From contig JAQCAD010000014.1 of NCBI GenBank assembly GCA_027621915.1, positions 16,134-80,133 of the forward strand: a stretch of 64,000 nucleotides of DNA, in the 5' to 3' direction. Below the pieces are notes generated by a model. It searched no databases, was not told where the DNA came from, and saw only the letters and a list, made by a program, of their open reading frames with translations. Origin of the DNA: Pseudomonadota bacterium. GTDB taxonomy: Bacteria > Pseudomonadota > Gammaproteobacteria > Steroidobacterales > Woeseiaceae. Position 1 is the stretch's first letter; the number at the start of each line of letters is the position of its first letter. The translations under genes were made by a program, and so were the position numbers. Positions 1 through 10,896 of this stretch are shown one piece after another.

Positions 1-819
<819 letters not shown>

Positions 820-831
820 TATTTTCAATTC

Positions 832-2007
832 GTGCGCTGGCCACATTCATTATCGCCAACAACCTTTCTGGCGAACCACTGGCAGAAACAACCGGTTTTC
901 ATGCCGGGCGCGGTCGATCTTGAGCTCCCCACACTGGATGCGAATGAGCTTGCGTGGCTGGCTACGTTGTCCGACGTCGAGTCGAGGCTCGTTATCACAG
1001 AGCGAGTTGGCAACAAAACTCATTATCGGGTCGAGCAGGGTCCATTTGCGGAATCCGATCTAAACGTTCTGCCGGACAAAGACTGGACACTGCTGGTTCA
1101 GGATATCGAAAAACATTTGCCGGATTTCAGGAAATATTTTCGCCTCTGTCCGTTCATCCCATCCTGGAGATTTGATGATCTGATGATCAGTTTCGCGACG
1201 CCTGGCGGGAGTGTCGGTCCCCATAAAGACAATTACGATGTGTTCTTGTGCCAGGGCCAAGGCTCACGCGACTGGCGAATTAGCCACGATAGATCGATCC
1301 CTATGGATTCTTCCGCGACGTCTTTGTCATTACTTGAATCTTTCGAACCCACCGAAGAGCGTCTCTGCACTACGGGCGATGTTCTCTATTTGCCGCCCGG
1401 TATCCCGCACTGGGGAATAGCAAATACGCCCTGCATGACCTACTCCATCGGCATGCGAGCGCCGACGAAAATGGAAATCGCCGCGGCGTACTCCCGCGTC
1501 TATTCGCCTGCCCGCGAAAACTCAATTTCGGACGACGCACCGGCGGCGTCGATTTTTTACTCCGATCCCGATTTACGTCCGGAAGAAGCACTGAACGGGG
1601 CAATTGCACTTGAATCCATACAAAGAATGCGCGAGCAGCGACTCATGGACGAATCGTGCAGTGATGAGGAACTCATGACTGTCCTTGGGTCGGTGGTGAC
1701 GGATCCCAAGGCATGGCTCGACCCAGAACATGCAACGGTCGACGAAATGAACGAAGTACTTCAGGGACGCCAGGATTTTTGTGTCCACGGCATGGCGCTC
1801 ATCGCCTGGTGCGAAACCTCGCGTTTCAACCTGGTGTTCGTGAACGGACTGTCGCGATCTATCCCGGGCGCGGCTTTGGCGCTGGTACAAGAACTATGTA
1901 CGGAACGTTTTGCGTCACGAAAAACCGTTCAAACCCTTGTTGCAAGGCCAGAGGGCCTCGAATTCGTCAGCTGGCTCCTTGCGCACGGGCTGCCTGACTT
2001 CCAGTGA
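832..2007 (+). CDS. roxA: 50S ribosomal protein L16 arginine 3-hydroxylase (cupin/JmjC-like oxygenase)
   Basis: Fe(II)/2-oxoglutarate-dependent oxygenase of the YcfD/RoxA family, which hydroxylates an arginine of ribosomal protein L16. The 391-residue length fits the family (E. coli YcfD 373). The iron-binding triad is visible: H131 and D133 in GPHKDNYDVF and H193 in LPPGIPHWG, corresponding to H125/D127/H187 in E. coli. The jelly-roll core lies at about 90-205, followed by a helical dimerisation region and a C-terminal winged-helix-like part. The start is a GTG 12 bases after the purB stop. It is probably cotranscribed with purB. Confidence 0.93.
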   Translation: MRWPHSLSPTTFLANHWQKQPVFMPGAVDLELPTLDANELAWLATLSDVESRLVITERVGNKTHYRVEQGPFAESDLNVLPDKDWTLLVQDIEKHLPDFRKYFRLCPFIPSWRFDDLMISFATPGGSVGPHKDNYDVFLCQGQGSRDWRISHDRSIPMDSSATSLSLLESFEPTEERLCTTGDVLYLPPGIPHWGIANTPCMTYSIGMRAPTKMEIAAAYSRVYSPARENSISDDAPAASIFYSDPDLRPEEALNGAIALESIQRMREQRLMDESCSDEELMTVLGSVVTDPKAWLDPEHATVDEMNEVLQGRQDFCVHGMALIAWCETSRFNLVFVNGLSRSIPGAALALVQELCTERFASRKTVQTLVARPEGLEFVSWLLAHGLPDFQ

Positions 2008-2137
2008 TCGTCCCGATGAGAACCGTTCTCAATCACAGGTTGTCGGAAAAACGTGACACAGTTAGCACCGCGTACCCTAAGGCGACCGGTAATATTTCGG
2101 TCCCGGGGGCTTCAATACCTTAAGAATCCTACAACAA

Positions 2138-2635
2138 ATGGAACCAGCAAGAGAAAAAGGTCGTCGATGGGTTATATCAACCAAAGACGAAATGCGTCAG
2201 GCAGTCAACGATGTCGCCACCGAAGCGACGCGCAGGCTGTCTATATTTACTCATGACCTGGATCCGGGTATCTACGACGATCCCGATTTTCTGGAAATCG
2301 TCAAGCACCTTGTTCTGTCACAGGCATACGCCCGAATTCGTGTGCTTATCGCGAATCCGTCAAGGACGATAAAAAACGGCAACAACTTCGTTCATCTTGG
2401 GCGCCGCCTGAACACTTACATCGAATTTCGCCACGTACGCCAGGACCTTCGAACCCACGCCGAATCATTTTGCATCGCTGATGAGACCGCACTGGTTTAC
2501 CGGCTTCAACATGAGCGCTGGGAAGGTATTGCGGACACCTACGAACCGGCAGTTGCCAGACTTTACGGAAAAATGTTTGACGAGATCTGGCAAGCAAGCG
2601 AAGTGGCAATCGAATTCCGCCAGCTCGGCATATAG
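2138..2635 (+). CDS. standalone DUF7931-like domain protein
   Basis: This 165-residue protein has no signal peptide or membrane segment. It looks like the domain attached to the C-terminus of some GNAT acetyltransferases encoded near purB/roxA in Pseudomonas, with a pattern of the type IFTHDLDPGIYD, an IRVLIANP strand and a late FCIADETALVYR segment. That comparison is from memory and no search was run. The fold resembles a phospholipase-D-like half without catalytic HKD motifs. The ATG at 2138 has only a weak ribosome-binding site, and a later in-frame start cannot be excluded. nudJ follows after 18 bases, so the two are probably in one transcript. The function is unknown. Confidence 0.72.
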   Translation: MEPAREKGRRWVISTKDEMRQAVNDVATEATRRLSIFTHDLDPGIYDDPDFLEIVKHLVLSQAYARIRVLIANPSRTIKNGNNFVHLGRRLNTYIEFRHVRQDLRTHAESFCIADETALVYRLQHERWEGIADTYEPAVARLYGKMFDEIWQASEVAIEFRQLGI

Positions 2636-2653
2636 TTTCAAGACCGTAGCACT

Positions 2654-3145
2654 ATGCTCTCTACTGATCTGACAGTATCTGCCGTCGTGGAAAAAGACGG
2701 TCACTTTCTTATGGTCGAGGAGCGCTCATCCGGCATTACAGTCGTTAATCAGCCCGGCGGCCACATTGAAGCCGGCGAATCTCCCGAAGACGCGACGATT
2801 CGCGAGACGCTGGAAGAGTCCGGATGCAAAGTAACTGTGACGGGCCTGCTCGGCGTCTACCTGTGGATTCATCCACAAAGTCGACAAAACTTCCTTCGCA
2901 TCGCATATACCGCCGAGCTTGTCTCTGAAAATCCAAAACGCGACCTGGACGACGGAATTTTCGGAGTGCACTGGTACAGCGTGGGCGATATCAGACAGCG
3001 CAAACGGCAACTTCGCAATCCGATGGTTTTACGATCCGTAGAGGATTACATCGCGGGGAAAAGGCAGCCGAATGATTTCTTGGCGAATTTCATGCCCATT
3101 CAGTCCAACGTCTACCAGGTGCTCGCAAACGCCTCTCTTGTTTGA
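2654..3145 (+). CDS. nudJ: NUDIX hydrolase, NudJ-type phosphatase
   Basis: NUDIX pyrophosphohydrolase of 163 residues (E. coli NudJ 153). The NUDIX box spans about residues 36-60, with the segment RETLEESG carrying the metal-binding glutamates E54 and E55. NudJ in E. coli hydrolyses HMP-PP, the thiamine intermediate, and nucleoside tri- and diphosphates; the substrate here is inferred only from family and position. It lies just upstream of mnmA, the same pairing as in Pseudomonas and E. coli. A 153-base gap separates it from mnmA. Confidence 0.88.
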   Translation: MLSTDLTVSAVVEKDGHFLMVEERSSGITVVNQPGGHIEAGESPEDATIRETLEESGCKVTVTGLLGVYLWIHPQSRQNFLRIAYTAELVSENPKRDLDDGIFGVHWYSVGDIRQRKRQLRNPMVLRSVEDYIAGKRQPNDFLANFMPIQSNVYQVLANASLV

Positions 3146-3298
3146 AATTAACCGGGGTCGAGCCGTGGTCTGTCCTGGGTATTAACGCTTGCGGAACGAA
3201 GGAAGACCTTATGCGTCTCGCGACGACGTAATCCGATGAGCTTGGGCTCCTGTCTTGAGTTTTTATACTTTCCCGCTCCGCTGTTAGAATGACCGGCT

Positions 3299-4438
3299 AT
3301 GCAACAGTCAGGTCATTCATTCAAAGGAAAACGCGTCATCCTTGGGCTATCAGGTGGGGTAGACTCCGCCGTCGCCGCAATATTAATGAAGCGACAGGGC
3401 GCCGATGTGCAGGCTCTGCACATGACGAACTGGGAGGACGACGACGGTTACTGCACAGCAGCGGATGATCTACAGGACGCACGCAATGTCTGCGAGCAAT
3501 TGGGCATTACGCTCCACCACGTTAATTTTGCTCGGGAATACCGGCAACGCGTATTTTCGAATTTTCTCGACGAGTACCGCGCCGGTCGCACACCGAATCC
3601 TGATGTGCTTTGCAACCGTGAAATCAAGTTTGGCGAATTTTTAAAATATGCCAAACGATTGGACGGCGATCTGATTGCCACCGGGCACTACGCGAGAAGA
3701 GTGGATATCGACGGCAGAGCTGCCCTTTTCAAAGCCAGAGATCGTTCCAAGGATCAAAGCTATTTCCTGCACGCAGTGAACTCAGATGCATTGGGTGCTA
3801 CCGTTTTTCCACTCGGCGAATTGTTAAAGTCAGAGGTTCGGGAGATTGCGCGAGACAGTAATCTCGCAGTTCACGACAAGAAAGACAGCACGGGTATTTG
3901 CTTCATTGGTGAACGCCCCTTTCGCAAATTCCTTGAAGCTTTCCTGCCAGCGAACCCGGGCCCCATCCGGACTGCGGAAGGACTTGAAATCGGTGCACAT
4001 CAGGGATTGATGTACTACACGCTGGGTCAGCGTCAGGGGCTTGGTATTGGCGGCCGGCAAGATGCGACTGATGGGCCCTGGTACGTGGTAGCAAAAGATA
4101 TCGCTGAGAATGCGCTCGTTGTTGCCCAGGGTGAACATCCCTTGCGCTACAGCATGGTGCTGCAGGCGATTCAACCAAGCTGGATCGACAGCATGCCCGC
4201 GGAACTGGCGACGGGACAACGTTACGACTGTTCGGCCAAAATCCGCTATCGTCAGCGCGACCAACCCTGCTCGATCGCAATAGCCGGTGACAGCAGCATT
4301 TCCGTGACTTTCGAAAACCGTCAGATCGCCGTATCGCCTGGCCAGTTTGTCGTATTTTACAGTGGAGAGCGTTGCCTTGGCGGAGCGGTAATTGATCGAA
4401 CCGTCAGTCTGGAAGACACCATGCGAAAGACCGGCTAA
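3299..4438 (+). CDS. mnmA: tRNA-specific 2-thiouridylase MnmA
   Basis: MnmA inserts sulfur at C2 of the wobble uridine (s2U34) of tRNA-Lys, -Glu and -Gln, using ATP and a TusE-linked persulfide. The 379 residues match the family. The PP-loop is GLSGGVDSAVAA at about 16-27. The two catalytic cysteines are C105 (in PDVLCNREIKFG) and C201 (in DSTGICFIGER). TGHYARR and KDQSYFL are further family motifs. The ATG at 3299 gives an N-terminus directly ahead of the PP-loop. A tRNA-Lys(UUU), a substrate of this enzyme, is encoded in the same window at 19207. Confidence 0.97.
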   Translation: MQQSGHSFKGKRVILGLSGGVDSAVAAILMKRQGADVQALHMTNWEDDDGYCTAADDLQDARNVCEQLGITLHHVNFAREYRQRVFSNFLDEYRAGRTPNPDVLCNREIKFGEFLKYAKRLDGDLIATGHYARRVDIDGRAALFKARDRSKDQSYFLHAVNSDALGATVFPLGELLKSEVREIARDSNLAVHDKKDSTGICFIGERPFRKFLEAFLPANPGPIRTAEGLEIGAHQGLMYYTLGQRQGLGIGGRQDATDGPWYVVAKDIAENALVVAQGEHPLRYSMVLQAIQPSWIDSMPAELATGQRYDCSAKIRYRQRDQPCSIAIAGDSSISVTFENRQIAVSPGQFVVFYSGERCLGGAVIDRTVSLEDTMRKTG

Positions 4439-4443
4439 GGCGT

Positions 4444-4449
4444 TATAAT
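4444..4449 (+). promoter_or_regulatory. possible -10 element upstream of acnA
   Basis: A perfect TATAAT lies between the mnmA stop and the acnA start, about 70 bases before the acnA ATG. No convincing -35 hexamer sits 16-18 bases upstream, so this is only a candidate for an acnA promoter. Confidence 0.3.
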
Positions 4450-4520
4450 TCGGGCCCGCGATGGGTCCTTTTCGCCACGATCCCTCGCCCGACAAATTTT
4501 TATTCCCGGAGAAGAACACA

Positions 4521-7190
4521 ATGACGGATAGCTTTGGCTCTCGTTCCACACTCAACGTGGGCGGCAAGGATTACGAGATCTTCAGGCTCAGCGCAGTAAC
4601 GGAAGGGCACGTCGATCGCCTTCCCTATTCGCTCAAAATCCTGCTCGAAAACCTGCTCCGTTTTGAAGACGGCCGAGATGTCACCCGGGAGGATATTCTC
4701 GCGCTCGCCAACTGGAATCCAAATGCCGCCCCCGACACGGAGATCTCGTTCACACCGAGTCGAGTCATATTGCAGGATTTCACTGGCGTTCCCGCAGTTG
4801 TTGATCTGGCAGCAATGCGCGATGCCGTCGTCAGGCTTGGAGGTAGTGCGGACAGCATTAATCCACTCTCTCCCGCAGAACTGGTGATTGATCATTCCGT
4901 GCAGATCGATCGTTACGGATCGGCCGACTCGCTCGATCTCAATAATAAAATTGAGTTCGACCGAAATCGGGAGCGGTATTCGTTTTTACGTTGGGGCCAG
5001 GGCGCATTCAAAAATTTTCGCGTTGTGCCGCCCAATACTGGCATCGTGCATCAGGTCAATCTTGAGTACCTTGCACGGGTCGTTTTTGACACTGAAAAAG
5101 ATGGCATACGACGGGCCTATCCCGACACGGTAGTCGGCACCGACTCACACACGACGATGATCAACGGTATCGGTGTGCTTGGCTGGGGCGTGGGAGGTAT
5201 TGAAGCCGAGGCGGCGATGCTGGGACAGCCGATAACGATGCTCATTCCCAATGTGATCGGCTTCAAATTGAGCGGCAGGCTGCGGGAAGGCACAACAGCA
5301 ACCGACCTGGTTCTGACTGTCACTGAGATGCTTCGCAAGAAAGGCGTTGTGGGCAAATTTGTTGAGTTTTACGGCGACGGCCTCGATGAACTGCCATTGG
5401 CCGACCGCGCAACGCTCGGCAACATGTCGCCGGAATTTGGCAGCACCTGCGCCATTTTCCCGATAGATAGAGAAACACTTCGCTACCTGGAGCTCTCTGG
5501 TCGCGATGCCGATCACATCAGGATGATCGAGGCGTACGCCAAAGAACAGGGAATGTGGCGCCGTTCCGGGCAGGAAGATCCGCTTTACAGCGATACCCTG
5601 TCACTCGACATGGGCACGGTTGAGCCCAGCCTGGCCGGCCCGAAACGACCACAGGACCGTATTCCCCTCGACGGTGCCGACTCGACTTTTCGCCAGCACC
5701 TGGCGGCGATGACGGCGACTCGCGAGTCCGGCGGCTCGGCAAAAATCAGCCTCGCAGGCCGGGACGTTGTGATCTCCGACGGCGCAGTGTTGATTGCCGC
5801 CATTACCAGTTGCACGAACACTTCCAACCCGGCCGTAATGATCGCCGCCGGCCTGGTCGCGCGTAACGCCCGCCAAAAGGGGCTGATGACCAAACCGTGG
5901 GTGAAAACCAGCCTGGCACCGGGCTCCAAAGTTGTCACCGACTACCTGGAAAAATCAGGGCTTGATGAGGACCTGAACGCACTCGGGTTTTACACGGTCG
6001 GTTATGGCTGCACGACCTGCATTGGCAATTCCGGGCCCCTGCTCCCGGAAATCGCGCAAGGAGTACAGGACGGCAAAATCATTGGTTGCAGCGTACTCTC
6101 CGGAAATCGCAACTTCGAAGGGCGAATCCATCCGCAAGTGCAGATGAATTTCCTCGCGTCACCGCCGCTGGTCGTAGCATATGCGCTTGCCGGTTCGATG
6201 GAAGTGAACGTAGTCAACGATTCTTTGGGCAATGACTCCGATGGCAACCCGGTCTATCTCAAGGATATCTGGCCCGGTCAAAAGGAAATCCAGGACGCGA
6301 TCGCTCAAAACATTAATTCGAAAATGTTCAAATCGAGTTACGACAGCGTGTTTACCGGCGACAAGAACTGGAACGACATCGATTCTCCGACGGGCGAAAT
6401 CTACGACTGGGCAGCCGACTCGACCTATGTCAGAAACCCGCCGTATTTCGACGGCATGACATTGGACACTGAGGCGGTTGCCAACATCACCGGCGCCCGG
6501 GTCCTGGCGTTACTGGGCGATTCGGTAACGACGGACCATATTTCGCCGGCTGGCAGCATAGCTGCCGATAGTCCGGCAGCGAATTACCTGAAGGCCAACG
6601 GTGTCAAGCCCTCCGATTTCAATTCATACGGATCGAGACGCGGTAATCACGAGGTCATGGTGCGCGGCACATTCGCTAATATTCGCCTCAAGAATCAACT
6701 TGCACCAGGCACGGAAGGCGGGTGGACCAGGCACCAGCCAGGCGGGAGCCAAATGACGATCTATGACGCCGCCTTGCAGTATCAGAACAGCGGCACGCCG
6801 CTGGTTATTCTGGCCGGAAAAGAATATGGCACAGGTTCGTCCCGGGACTGGGCAGCAAAAGGAACAATGTTGCTTGGCGTCAAGGCCGTGATCGCCGCCA
6901 GTTACGAGCGCATACATCGTTCTAACCTGATCGGCATGGGTGTGCTCCCCCTCCAGTTCATGGAGGGTGAAAACGCTCAAACCCTGGGACTCACCGGTAC
7001 GGAAGTCTTCGACATCGCAGGCCATACGGATGCATCGGCCGAGACGGTTACTGTTAGTGCGACGCCGGATGAAGGCGACGCGATCCGTTTTAGTGCGCAG
7101 ATCAGAATCGATACGCCAAAAGAACGGGACTACTTCGAGCACGGCGGAATTCTCCAGTATGTACTTCGCCAGCTGGCCGTTGCTGCATGA
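4521..7190 (+). CDS. acnA: aconitate hydratase A
   Basis: Aconitase of the AcnA/IRP type, interconverting citrate and isocitrate in the TCA cycle with a [4Fe-4S] cluster. The chosen ATG at 4521 follows a GGAGAAG ribosome-binding site and gives 889 residues, against 891 in E. coli AcnA; an upstream in-frame ATG at 4461 would add 20 atypical residues. Cluster cysteines are seen in TSCTNTSNP and in [13 protein letters not shown]. The C-terminal swivel domain has [12 protein letters not shown]. The gene lies alone between mnmA and a DUF2333 gene. The 2-oxoglutarate dehydrogenase genes of the same cycle are at 30680-36215. Confidence 0.98.
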   Translation: MTDSFGSRSTLNVGGKDYEIFRLSAVTEGHVDRLPYSLKILLENLLRFEDGRDVTREDILALANWNPNAAPDTEISFTPSRVILQDFTGVPAVVDLAAMRDAVVRLGGSADSINPLSPAELVIDHSVQIDRYGSADSLDLNNKIEFDRNRERYSFLRWGQGAFKNFRVVPPNTGIVHQVNLEYLARVVFDTEKDGIRRAYPDTVVGTDSHTTMINGIGVLGWGVGGIEAEAAMLGQPITMLIPNVIGFKLSGRLREGTTATDLVLTVTEMLRKKGVVGKFVEFYGDGLDELPLADRATLGNMSPEFGSTCAIFPIDRETLRYLELSGRDADHIRMIEAYAKEQGMWRRSGQEDPLYSDTLSLDMGTVEPSLAGPKRPQDRIPLDGADSTFRQHLAAMTATRESGGSAKISLAGRDVVISDGAVLIAAITSCTNTSNPAVMIAAGLVARNARQKGLMTKPWVKTSLAPGSKVVTDYLEKSGLDEDLNALGFYTVGYGCTTCIGNSGPLLPEIAQGVQDGKIIGCSVLSGNRNFEGRIHPQVQMNFLASPPLVVAYALAGSMEVNVVNDSLGNDSDGNPVYLKDIWPGQKEIQDAIAQNINSKMFKSSYDSVFTGDKNWNDIDSPTGEIYDWAADSTYVRNPPYFDGMTLDTEAVANITGARVLALLGDSVTTDHISPAGSIAADSPAANYLKANGVKPSDFNSYGSRRGNHEVMVRGTFANIRLKNQLAPGTEGGWTRHQPGGSQMTIYDAALQYQNSGTPLVILAGKEYGTGSSRDWAAKGTMLLGVKAVIAASYERIHRSNLIGMGVLPLQFMEGENAQTLGLTGTEVFDIAGHTDASAETVTVSATPDEGDAIRFSAQIRIDTPKERDYFEHGGILQYVLRQLAVAA

Positions 7191-7242
7191 CAAGTATCTG
7201 AACGGACAGCGGAACAATTTTTAAGCCGGCACAAGACCTGGG

Positions 7243-8259
7243 ATGAACGTCATGTTCAAGCGAAAAGAAACCGTCGATGACCTGTTACACCGTCCGCTAT
7301 GGCAGAAAATTGTCGCGTTCGCGGTGCTGATCCTGGTGCTCGTCAATATTGGCCTGGGCTGGTACTGGTCGCGTACACCGGATGTTTTCTGGGTAAACGA
7401 AATGCCGTCCGGGGATACGACAATCGTTGGCTATGCAACCACCGACACGCTAATTCGTGTGGCCGAGACATTACTTGATAAACCAGGTGGCTACCTGACC
7501 AACGATGTATCGCCGCCAAGCGTATTCCTTGACAACATACCAAACTGGGAGCTGGGCGTGTTGCAACAGGTTCGCGATCTCGCGAGAGTCACACGCAATG
7601 ACTACAGTCGTAGTCAGTCACAGTCCCGGGAAGACTCGGATCTTGCGCTCGCAGAACAGAAATTTTTTATCGACAACAATTCCTGGATTCTGCCACGTAC
7701 CGAATCCGAGTATCGCGACGCAATTGATGGCTTCAAGGATTACCGCGACCGCTTATCCGGCGTTGAATCTGCCGACGCCCAATTTTTTGCACGAGCCGAC
7801 AATCTCAGGGAATGGCTTGCCCAGGTTGAGAAACGCCTCGGCAGCCTGACACGTCGGCTTGGCGACAGCGTTGCCACGGACGTCATCAATACCGACCTTG
7901 CCGGGGAGCGAGCGAATGACGCCAACACGACTTTGCCTGACCGCGTTTCGGTACGGACGTCATGGTTTGAGGTCGACGATGTGTTCTTCGAAGCCCGCGG
8001 GGCCGCCTGGGCCCTCGTACACTTTTTCCGTGCTGTAGAGCTGGATTTTGCCAGTGTACTGGCAGACAAAAACGCGGAGGCAAGCGTGCGGCAGATTATT
8101 CGGGAGTTGGAGGCCAGTTTGCAATCTTTAGGCTCGCCGATGGTCATGAACGGAGGTGGTTTTGGCCTGTTCGCCAATCACTCACTCGTGATGGCGAGCT
8201 ACCTTGCCCGGGCGAATGCGGCCACAATTAATCTAAGGGAGTTGCTGGACGAAGGGTGA
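7243..8259 (+). CDS. DUF2333 family inner-membrane protein
   Basis: This 338-residue protein has a short cytoplasmic N-terminus with charged residues and one transmembrane helix at about residues 24-43 (IVAFAVLILVLVNIGLGWYW). A large periplasmic region with long amphipathic helices follows. Length and layout match the DUF2333 family of gammaproteobacteria, whose role is not established. The ATG at 7243 or the one at 7252 could be the start. It is convergent with the metallopeptidase gene at 8299 and 52 bases downstream of acnA. No catalytic motif is apparent. Confidence 0.78.
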   Translation: MNVMFKRKETVDDLLHRPLWQKIVAFAVLILVLVNIGLGWYWSRTPDVFWVNEMPSGDTTIVGYATTDTLIRVAETLLDKPGGYLTNDVSPPSVFLDNIPNWELGVLQQVRDLARVTRNDYSRSQSQSREDSDLALAEQKFFIDNNSWILPRTESEYRDAIDGFKDYRDRLSGVESADAQFFARADNLREWLAQVEKRLGSLTRRLGDSVATDVINTDLAGERANDANTTLPDRVSVRTSWFEVDDVFFEARGAAWALVHFFRAVELDFASVLADKNAEASVRQIIRELEASLQSLGSPMVMNGGGFGLFANHSLVMASYLARANAATINLRELLDEG

Positions 8260-8298
8260 GACACTGCATCAATAATCATTCATAACTAGCTGAGTTAA

Positions 8299-9057
8299 CT
8301 AATAAATCCCTAGCCAATTTGGCACATCCCTCCAGGATTCCCCGAGCCGTCGATCGAGCGTTTTGAATGCTGGCTCAAACCGCGACACCAGCGTCCAAAA
8401 ACGTTTCGAATGATTCATATGGCGCCCGTGGCACAGCTCATGAATCAGGAGGTATCGAGTCAGCTCGGGCGCCAGAAACAATAAACAGAGATTCAAGCTA
8501 ACCGTGCCGGTGGAACTCCGACTTCCCCAGCAGGTGCGCTGCATGCGGATATGAATCCTGGTGTACGGTATCTCCGTCAATCGCGCCAGCGCCTGCAAGC
8601 GAGGCTCAAACGCCTGTCTCGCAAGGCCAGAGAGCCACCGCTTCAGCGCATCGACACATAACTGTTCGTTCGCAGTGTCGCCCGTCAGTGTAACGGTCTC
8701 ATTTGAGAACCGGTATCGGACCGTATTCGCCCCGGCTTCCGGCAAATATCGAACTGATATCCGGGCAGCAATCGTTGGAAGGAGGATCTCCCTTGGTAAC
8801 GCGAAAGATTCCGGCGTGAAATTCCTCGAAAATGAATCGCGCGCCCTTTGTATCCAGTCCCGGTTTTCTTCGATAAACGCTTTGACCGCCCGGGAACTGG
8901 TACGGCGTGGAACGACGACTTCTACTCGGCCACGAGGAAAAACCTTGATTGACAGTCTTTTTGCCCGATTGCTCGGGCGCACAGAAAGCCCTGGTTTCGG
9001 ACCAGGCTCGTCACGTGCCACATCGAAAAGCGGTAGTTGGCGGGCGGAATCTTGCAC
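8299..9057 (-). CDS. YgjP-like zinc metallopeptidase (M48-like, DUF45)
   Basis: Cytoplasmic 252-residue protein of the YgjP/WLM metallopeptidase type. The zinc-binding HExxH is seen as LIHELCHGRHMNHSKRFW near residue 215, with a further histidine (MNHSKRFW) as the expected third ligand region. The N-terminal half carries the family beta-strand pattern, with RVEVVVPRR and the segment around ENRDWIQRARDSF. There is no signal peptide. Substrates of this family are not known. It shares its strand with the repeat protein upstream, 74 bases away, but coupling is not evident. Confidence 0.85.
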   Translation of the reverse strand: MQDSARQLPLFDVARDEPGPKPGLSVRPSNRAKRLSIKVFPRGRVEVVVPRRTSSRAVKAFIEENRDWIQRARDSFSRNFTPESFALPREILLPTIAARISVRYLPEAGANTVRYRFSNETVTLTGDTANEQLCVDALKRWLSGLARQAFEPRLQALARLTEIPYTRIHIRMQRTCWGSRSSTGTVSLNLCLLFLAPELTRYLLIHELCHGRHMNHSKRFWTLVSRFEPAFKTLDRRLGESWRDVPNWLGIY

Positions 9058-9131
9058 ACCCGGATTCTACCCGGCTATACGCTGTCTGTGCAGCACACTT
9101 TTGACTGACGGGGAAAGCCCGGGCATGCCAA

Positions 9132-9854
9132 TCAGGGCCGCGCACCGCTAAAGCGCACTGCGTCATCCAGACTCATTTCGCCAGTAACGCCGCCCACTTC
9201 TGCCGTCGTGCTGATAAATAGCTCGACCTCACGTTCGAGTGCGATGTTGCCGATGACTTTGGAGTCCGGGCCAATGACGATCTTCGGCTTGCGTCGATCG
9301 CGATTCCAGCCCCATCCGCCCGGCTTTTCAACAATCAGATCGCCGCGCAACGTCGAGCCCTGATCGAGCGTAACGTCGCCATTTACAGTCGTCAGATCGC
9401 CACCGATTTCAGCACCGGTCAGCGAAATCTCGCCGTTTACGTTACTAACGCTGTCTGCGATGTGCGTGCCCTTATCCAGGCTGATCTTGCCGTTCACGAC
9501 ACTGACTTCGCCACGGACCGTTACATTTTCACCCAGTCGTATTGAGCCATTTACGCTGCCAACTTCTTCGGAAACGACGCCCGAAGCGAGCCTGATACTG
9601 CCATTGACGGTCTCGACACCTTCCACGCGGGCGTTTTCCGCGATTCGAATAGTGCCATTCACGGTTTTAACCGAGCCATTAATGATCGCGCCTTTCCCAA
9701 TGGAAATACTGCCGTTGACGGACGACTGACCGTCGGCCTCGACTCCATCGTCGATGCTGATGCTTTTATTGAGATTCCAACTGTAGGCCGGGCCAATAAT
9801 GGCGAATGCCAAAATGCCGGCACAGATCGATGCGATTCTGGGAAGTTGACTCAT
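9132..9854 (-). CDS. secreted VNG-repeat protein, predicted beta-helix (bactofilin-like)
   Basis: This 240-residue protein has a Sec signal peptide (cleavage probably after residue 25, PAYS-W). Seven consecutive repeats of 18-20 residues follow, each containing VNG followed by a small strand (VNGSISI, VNGTIRI, VNGSIRL twice, VNGKISL, VNGEISL, VNGDVTL). The period and the turn-strand pattern indicate a solenoid or right-handed beta-helix. They recall the polymer-forming bactofilin fold, but with a signal peptide and therefore in the periplasm or envelope. A tail with a Trp/Arg-rich stretch and one more strand pair closes the protein. The function is unknown; structural scaffolding is an inference. 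The gene is divergent from the ABC exporter genes. Confidence 0.75.
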   Translation of the reverse strand: MSQLPRIASICAGILAFAIIGPAYSWNLNKSISIDDGVEADGQSSVNGSISIGKGAIINGSVKTVNGTIRIAENARVEGVETVNGSIRLASGVVSEEVGSVNGSIRLGENVTVRGEVSVVNGKISLDKGTHIADSVSNVNGEISLTGAEIGGDLTTVNGDVTLDQGSTLRGDLIVEKPGGWGWNRDRRKPKIVIGPDSKVIGNIALEREVELFISTTAEVGGVTGEMSLDDAVRFSGARP

Positions 9855-10008
9855 TTGCTTGCCTCAATTCAGGAATTGATCGGAGTGCTCAGTAATTCGA
9901 TACCACAGAGCCCGAAATGGTTGCAACCGAACGTCATTTTTTGGCTATGCGGATCGAATATCACAGGGTACTCTTACGCCCTTTGTTTCGCCCGAGATCC
10001 GATACGCC

Positions 10009-10893
10009 ATGAAGATAGCCCTCGAGGCCAGGAATCTGGTCAAACAGTACCCCGGGGTCCTTGCCGTGAGCGATGTATCCTTCGCGGTGCGAGAAGGCAT
10101 CTGTTTCGGATTACTCGGCCCGAACGGCGCCGGCAAGACGACAACAGTCGAGATCATGGAGGGTGTGACTCCGGCAACATCCGGTGCCGTCTGGTACTAC
10201 GGATCGCCTGCCGGCAAACGGTTTCGTGAGGAGGCCGGCATACAGTTTCAAAGCACCGCATTGCAGGATTACATTACGGTCGGCGAGACGCTCGAAATGT
10301 TTCGCAGTCTGTACGATCGCAAGGCCGATCTTGGCCACGTCATCGAACAATGTTCTCTTGGCGACCTGCTGAATCGGGATAATCGCAAGTTATCCGGAGG
10401 TCAGCGTCAGCGACTGCTCCTTGCCGTGGCGTTGGTTAATCGTCCGCGATTGATATTCCTCGACGAGCCTACAACTGGCCTTGACCCACAGGCTAGGCGT
10501 AATTTCTGGGAATTGGTCAAACGAATTCTCGGAGAAGGCACAACCGTCATTCTTACGACCCACTACATGGAAGAAGCGGAAATACTCTGTGACGAGATTG
10601 CGATTATGGATTCCGGCAAGATCATGATCCAGGGCGCACCCAAAGATCTTCTTCATAAGCATTACAAGAACGTAATCATTGAATTGCCGTTGGACGACTT
10701 TTCCGGCGATCTCAGCAGGCATCAGCATCGCATTCTTCAAACGCAACATGTGATCGAAATCGAAACCAATGACGTTAACGAGAGTCTACGTGAACTTGCA
10801 TCAAGCGCGACGGGGCTCAATCGGATGAAAATCAGACAACCGAATCTCGAGGATCTTTTTCTCGACCTGACCGGCCACTCCCTTCGGGCCTGA
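10009..10893 (+). CDS. ABC transporter ATP-binding protein
   Basis: Nucleotide-binding subunit of 294 residues. Walker A is GPNGAGKTT, the signature motif is LSGGQRQRL, Walker B is LIFLDEPTTGLD, and the switch histidine is in TTHYMEEAE. The extra C-terminal 70 residues are typical of ABC-2 (DrrA/NatA/CcmA-like) exporters. It pairs with the permease whose start lies 3 bases downstream. The cargo is not deducible; drugs, lipids or polysaccharides are all exported by this class. Confidence 0.93.
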   Translation: MKIALEARNLVKQYPGVLAVSDVSFAVREGICFGLLGPNGAGKTTTVEIMEGVTPATSGAVWYYGSPAGKRFREEAGIQFQSTALQDYITVGETLEMFRSLYDRKADLGHVIEQCSLGDLLNRDNRKLSGGQRQRLLLAVALVNRPRLIFLDEPTTGLDPQARRNFWELVKRILGEGTTVILTTHYMEEAEILCDEIAIMDSGKIMIQGAPKDLLHKHYKNVIIELPLDDFSGDLSRHQHRILQTQHVIEIETNDVNESLRELASSATGLNRMKIRQPNLEDLFLDLTGHSLRA

Positions 10894-10896
10894 TCA

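Noticed and set aside
3830..4567. 245-residue minus-strand frame across mnmA and acnA
   Set aside because: Shadow of mnmA and the acnA start; no recognisable motif.
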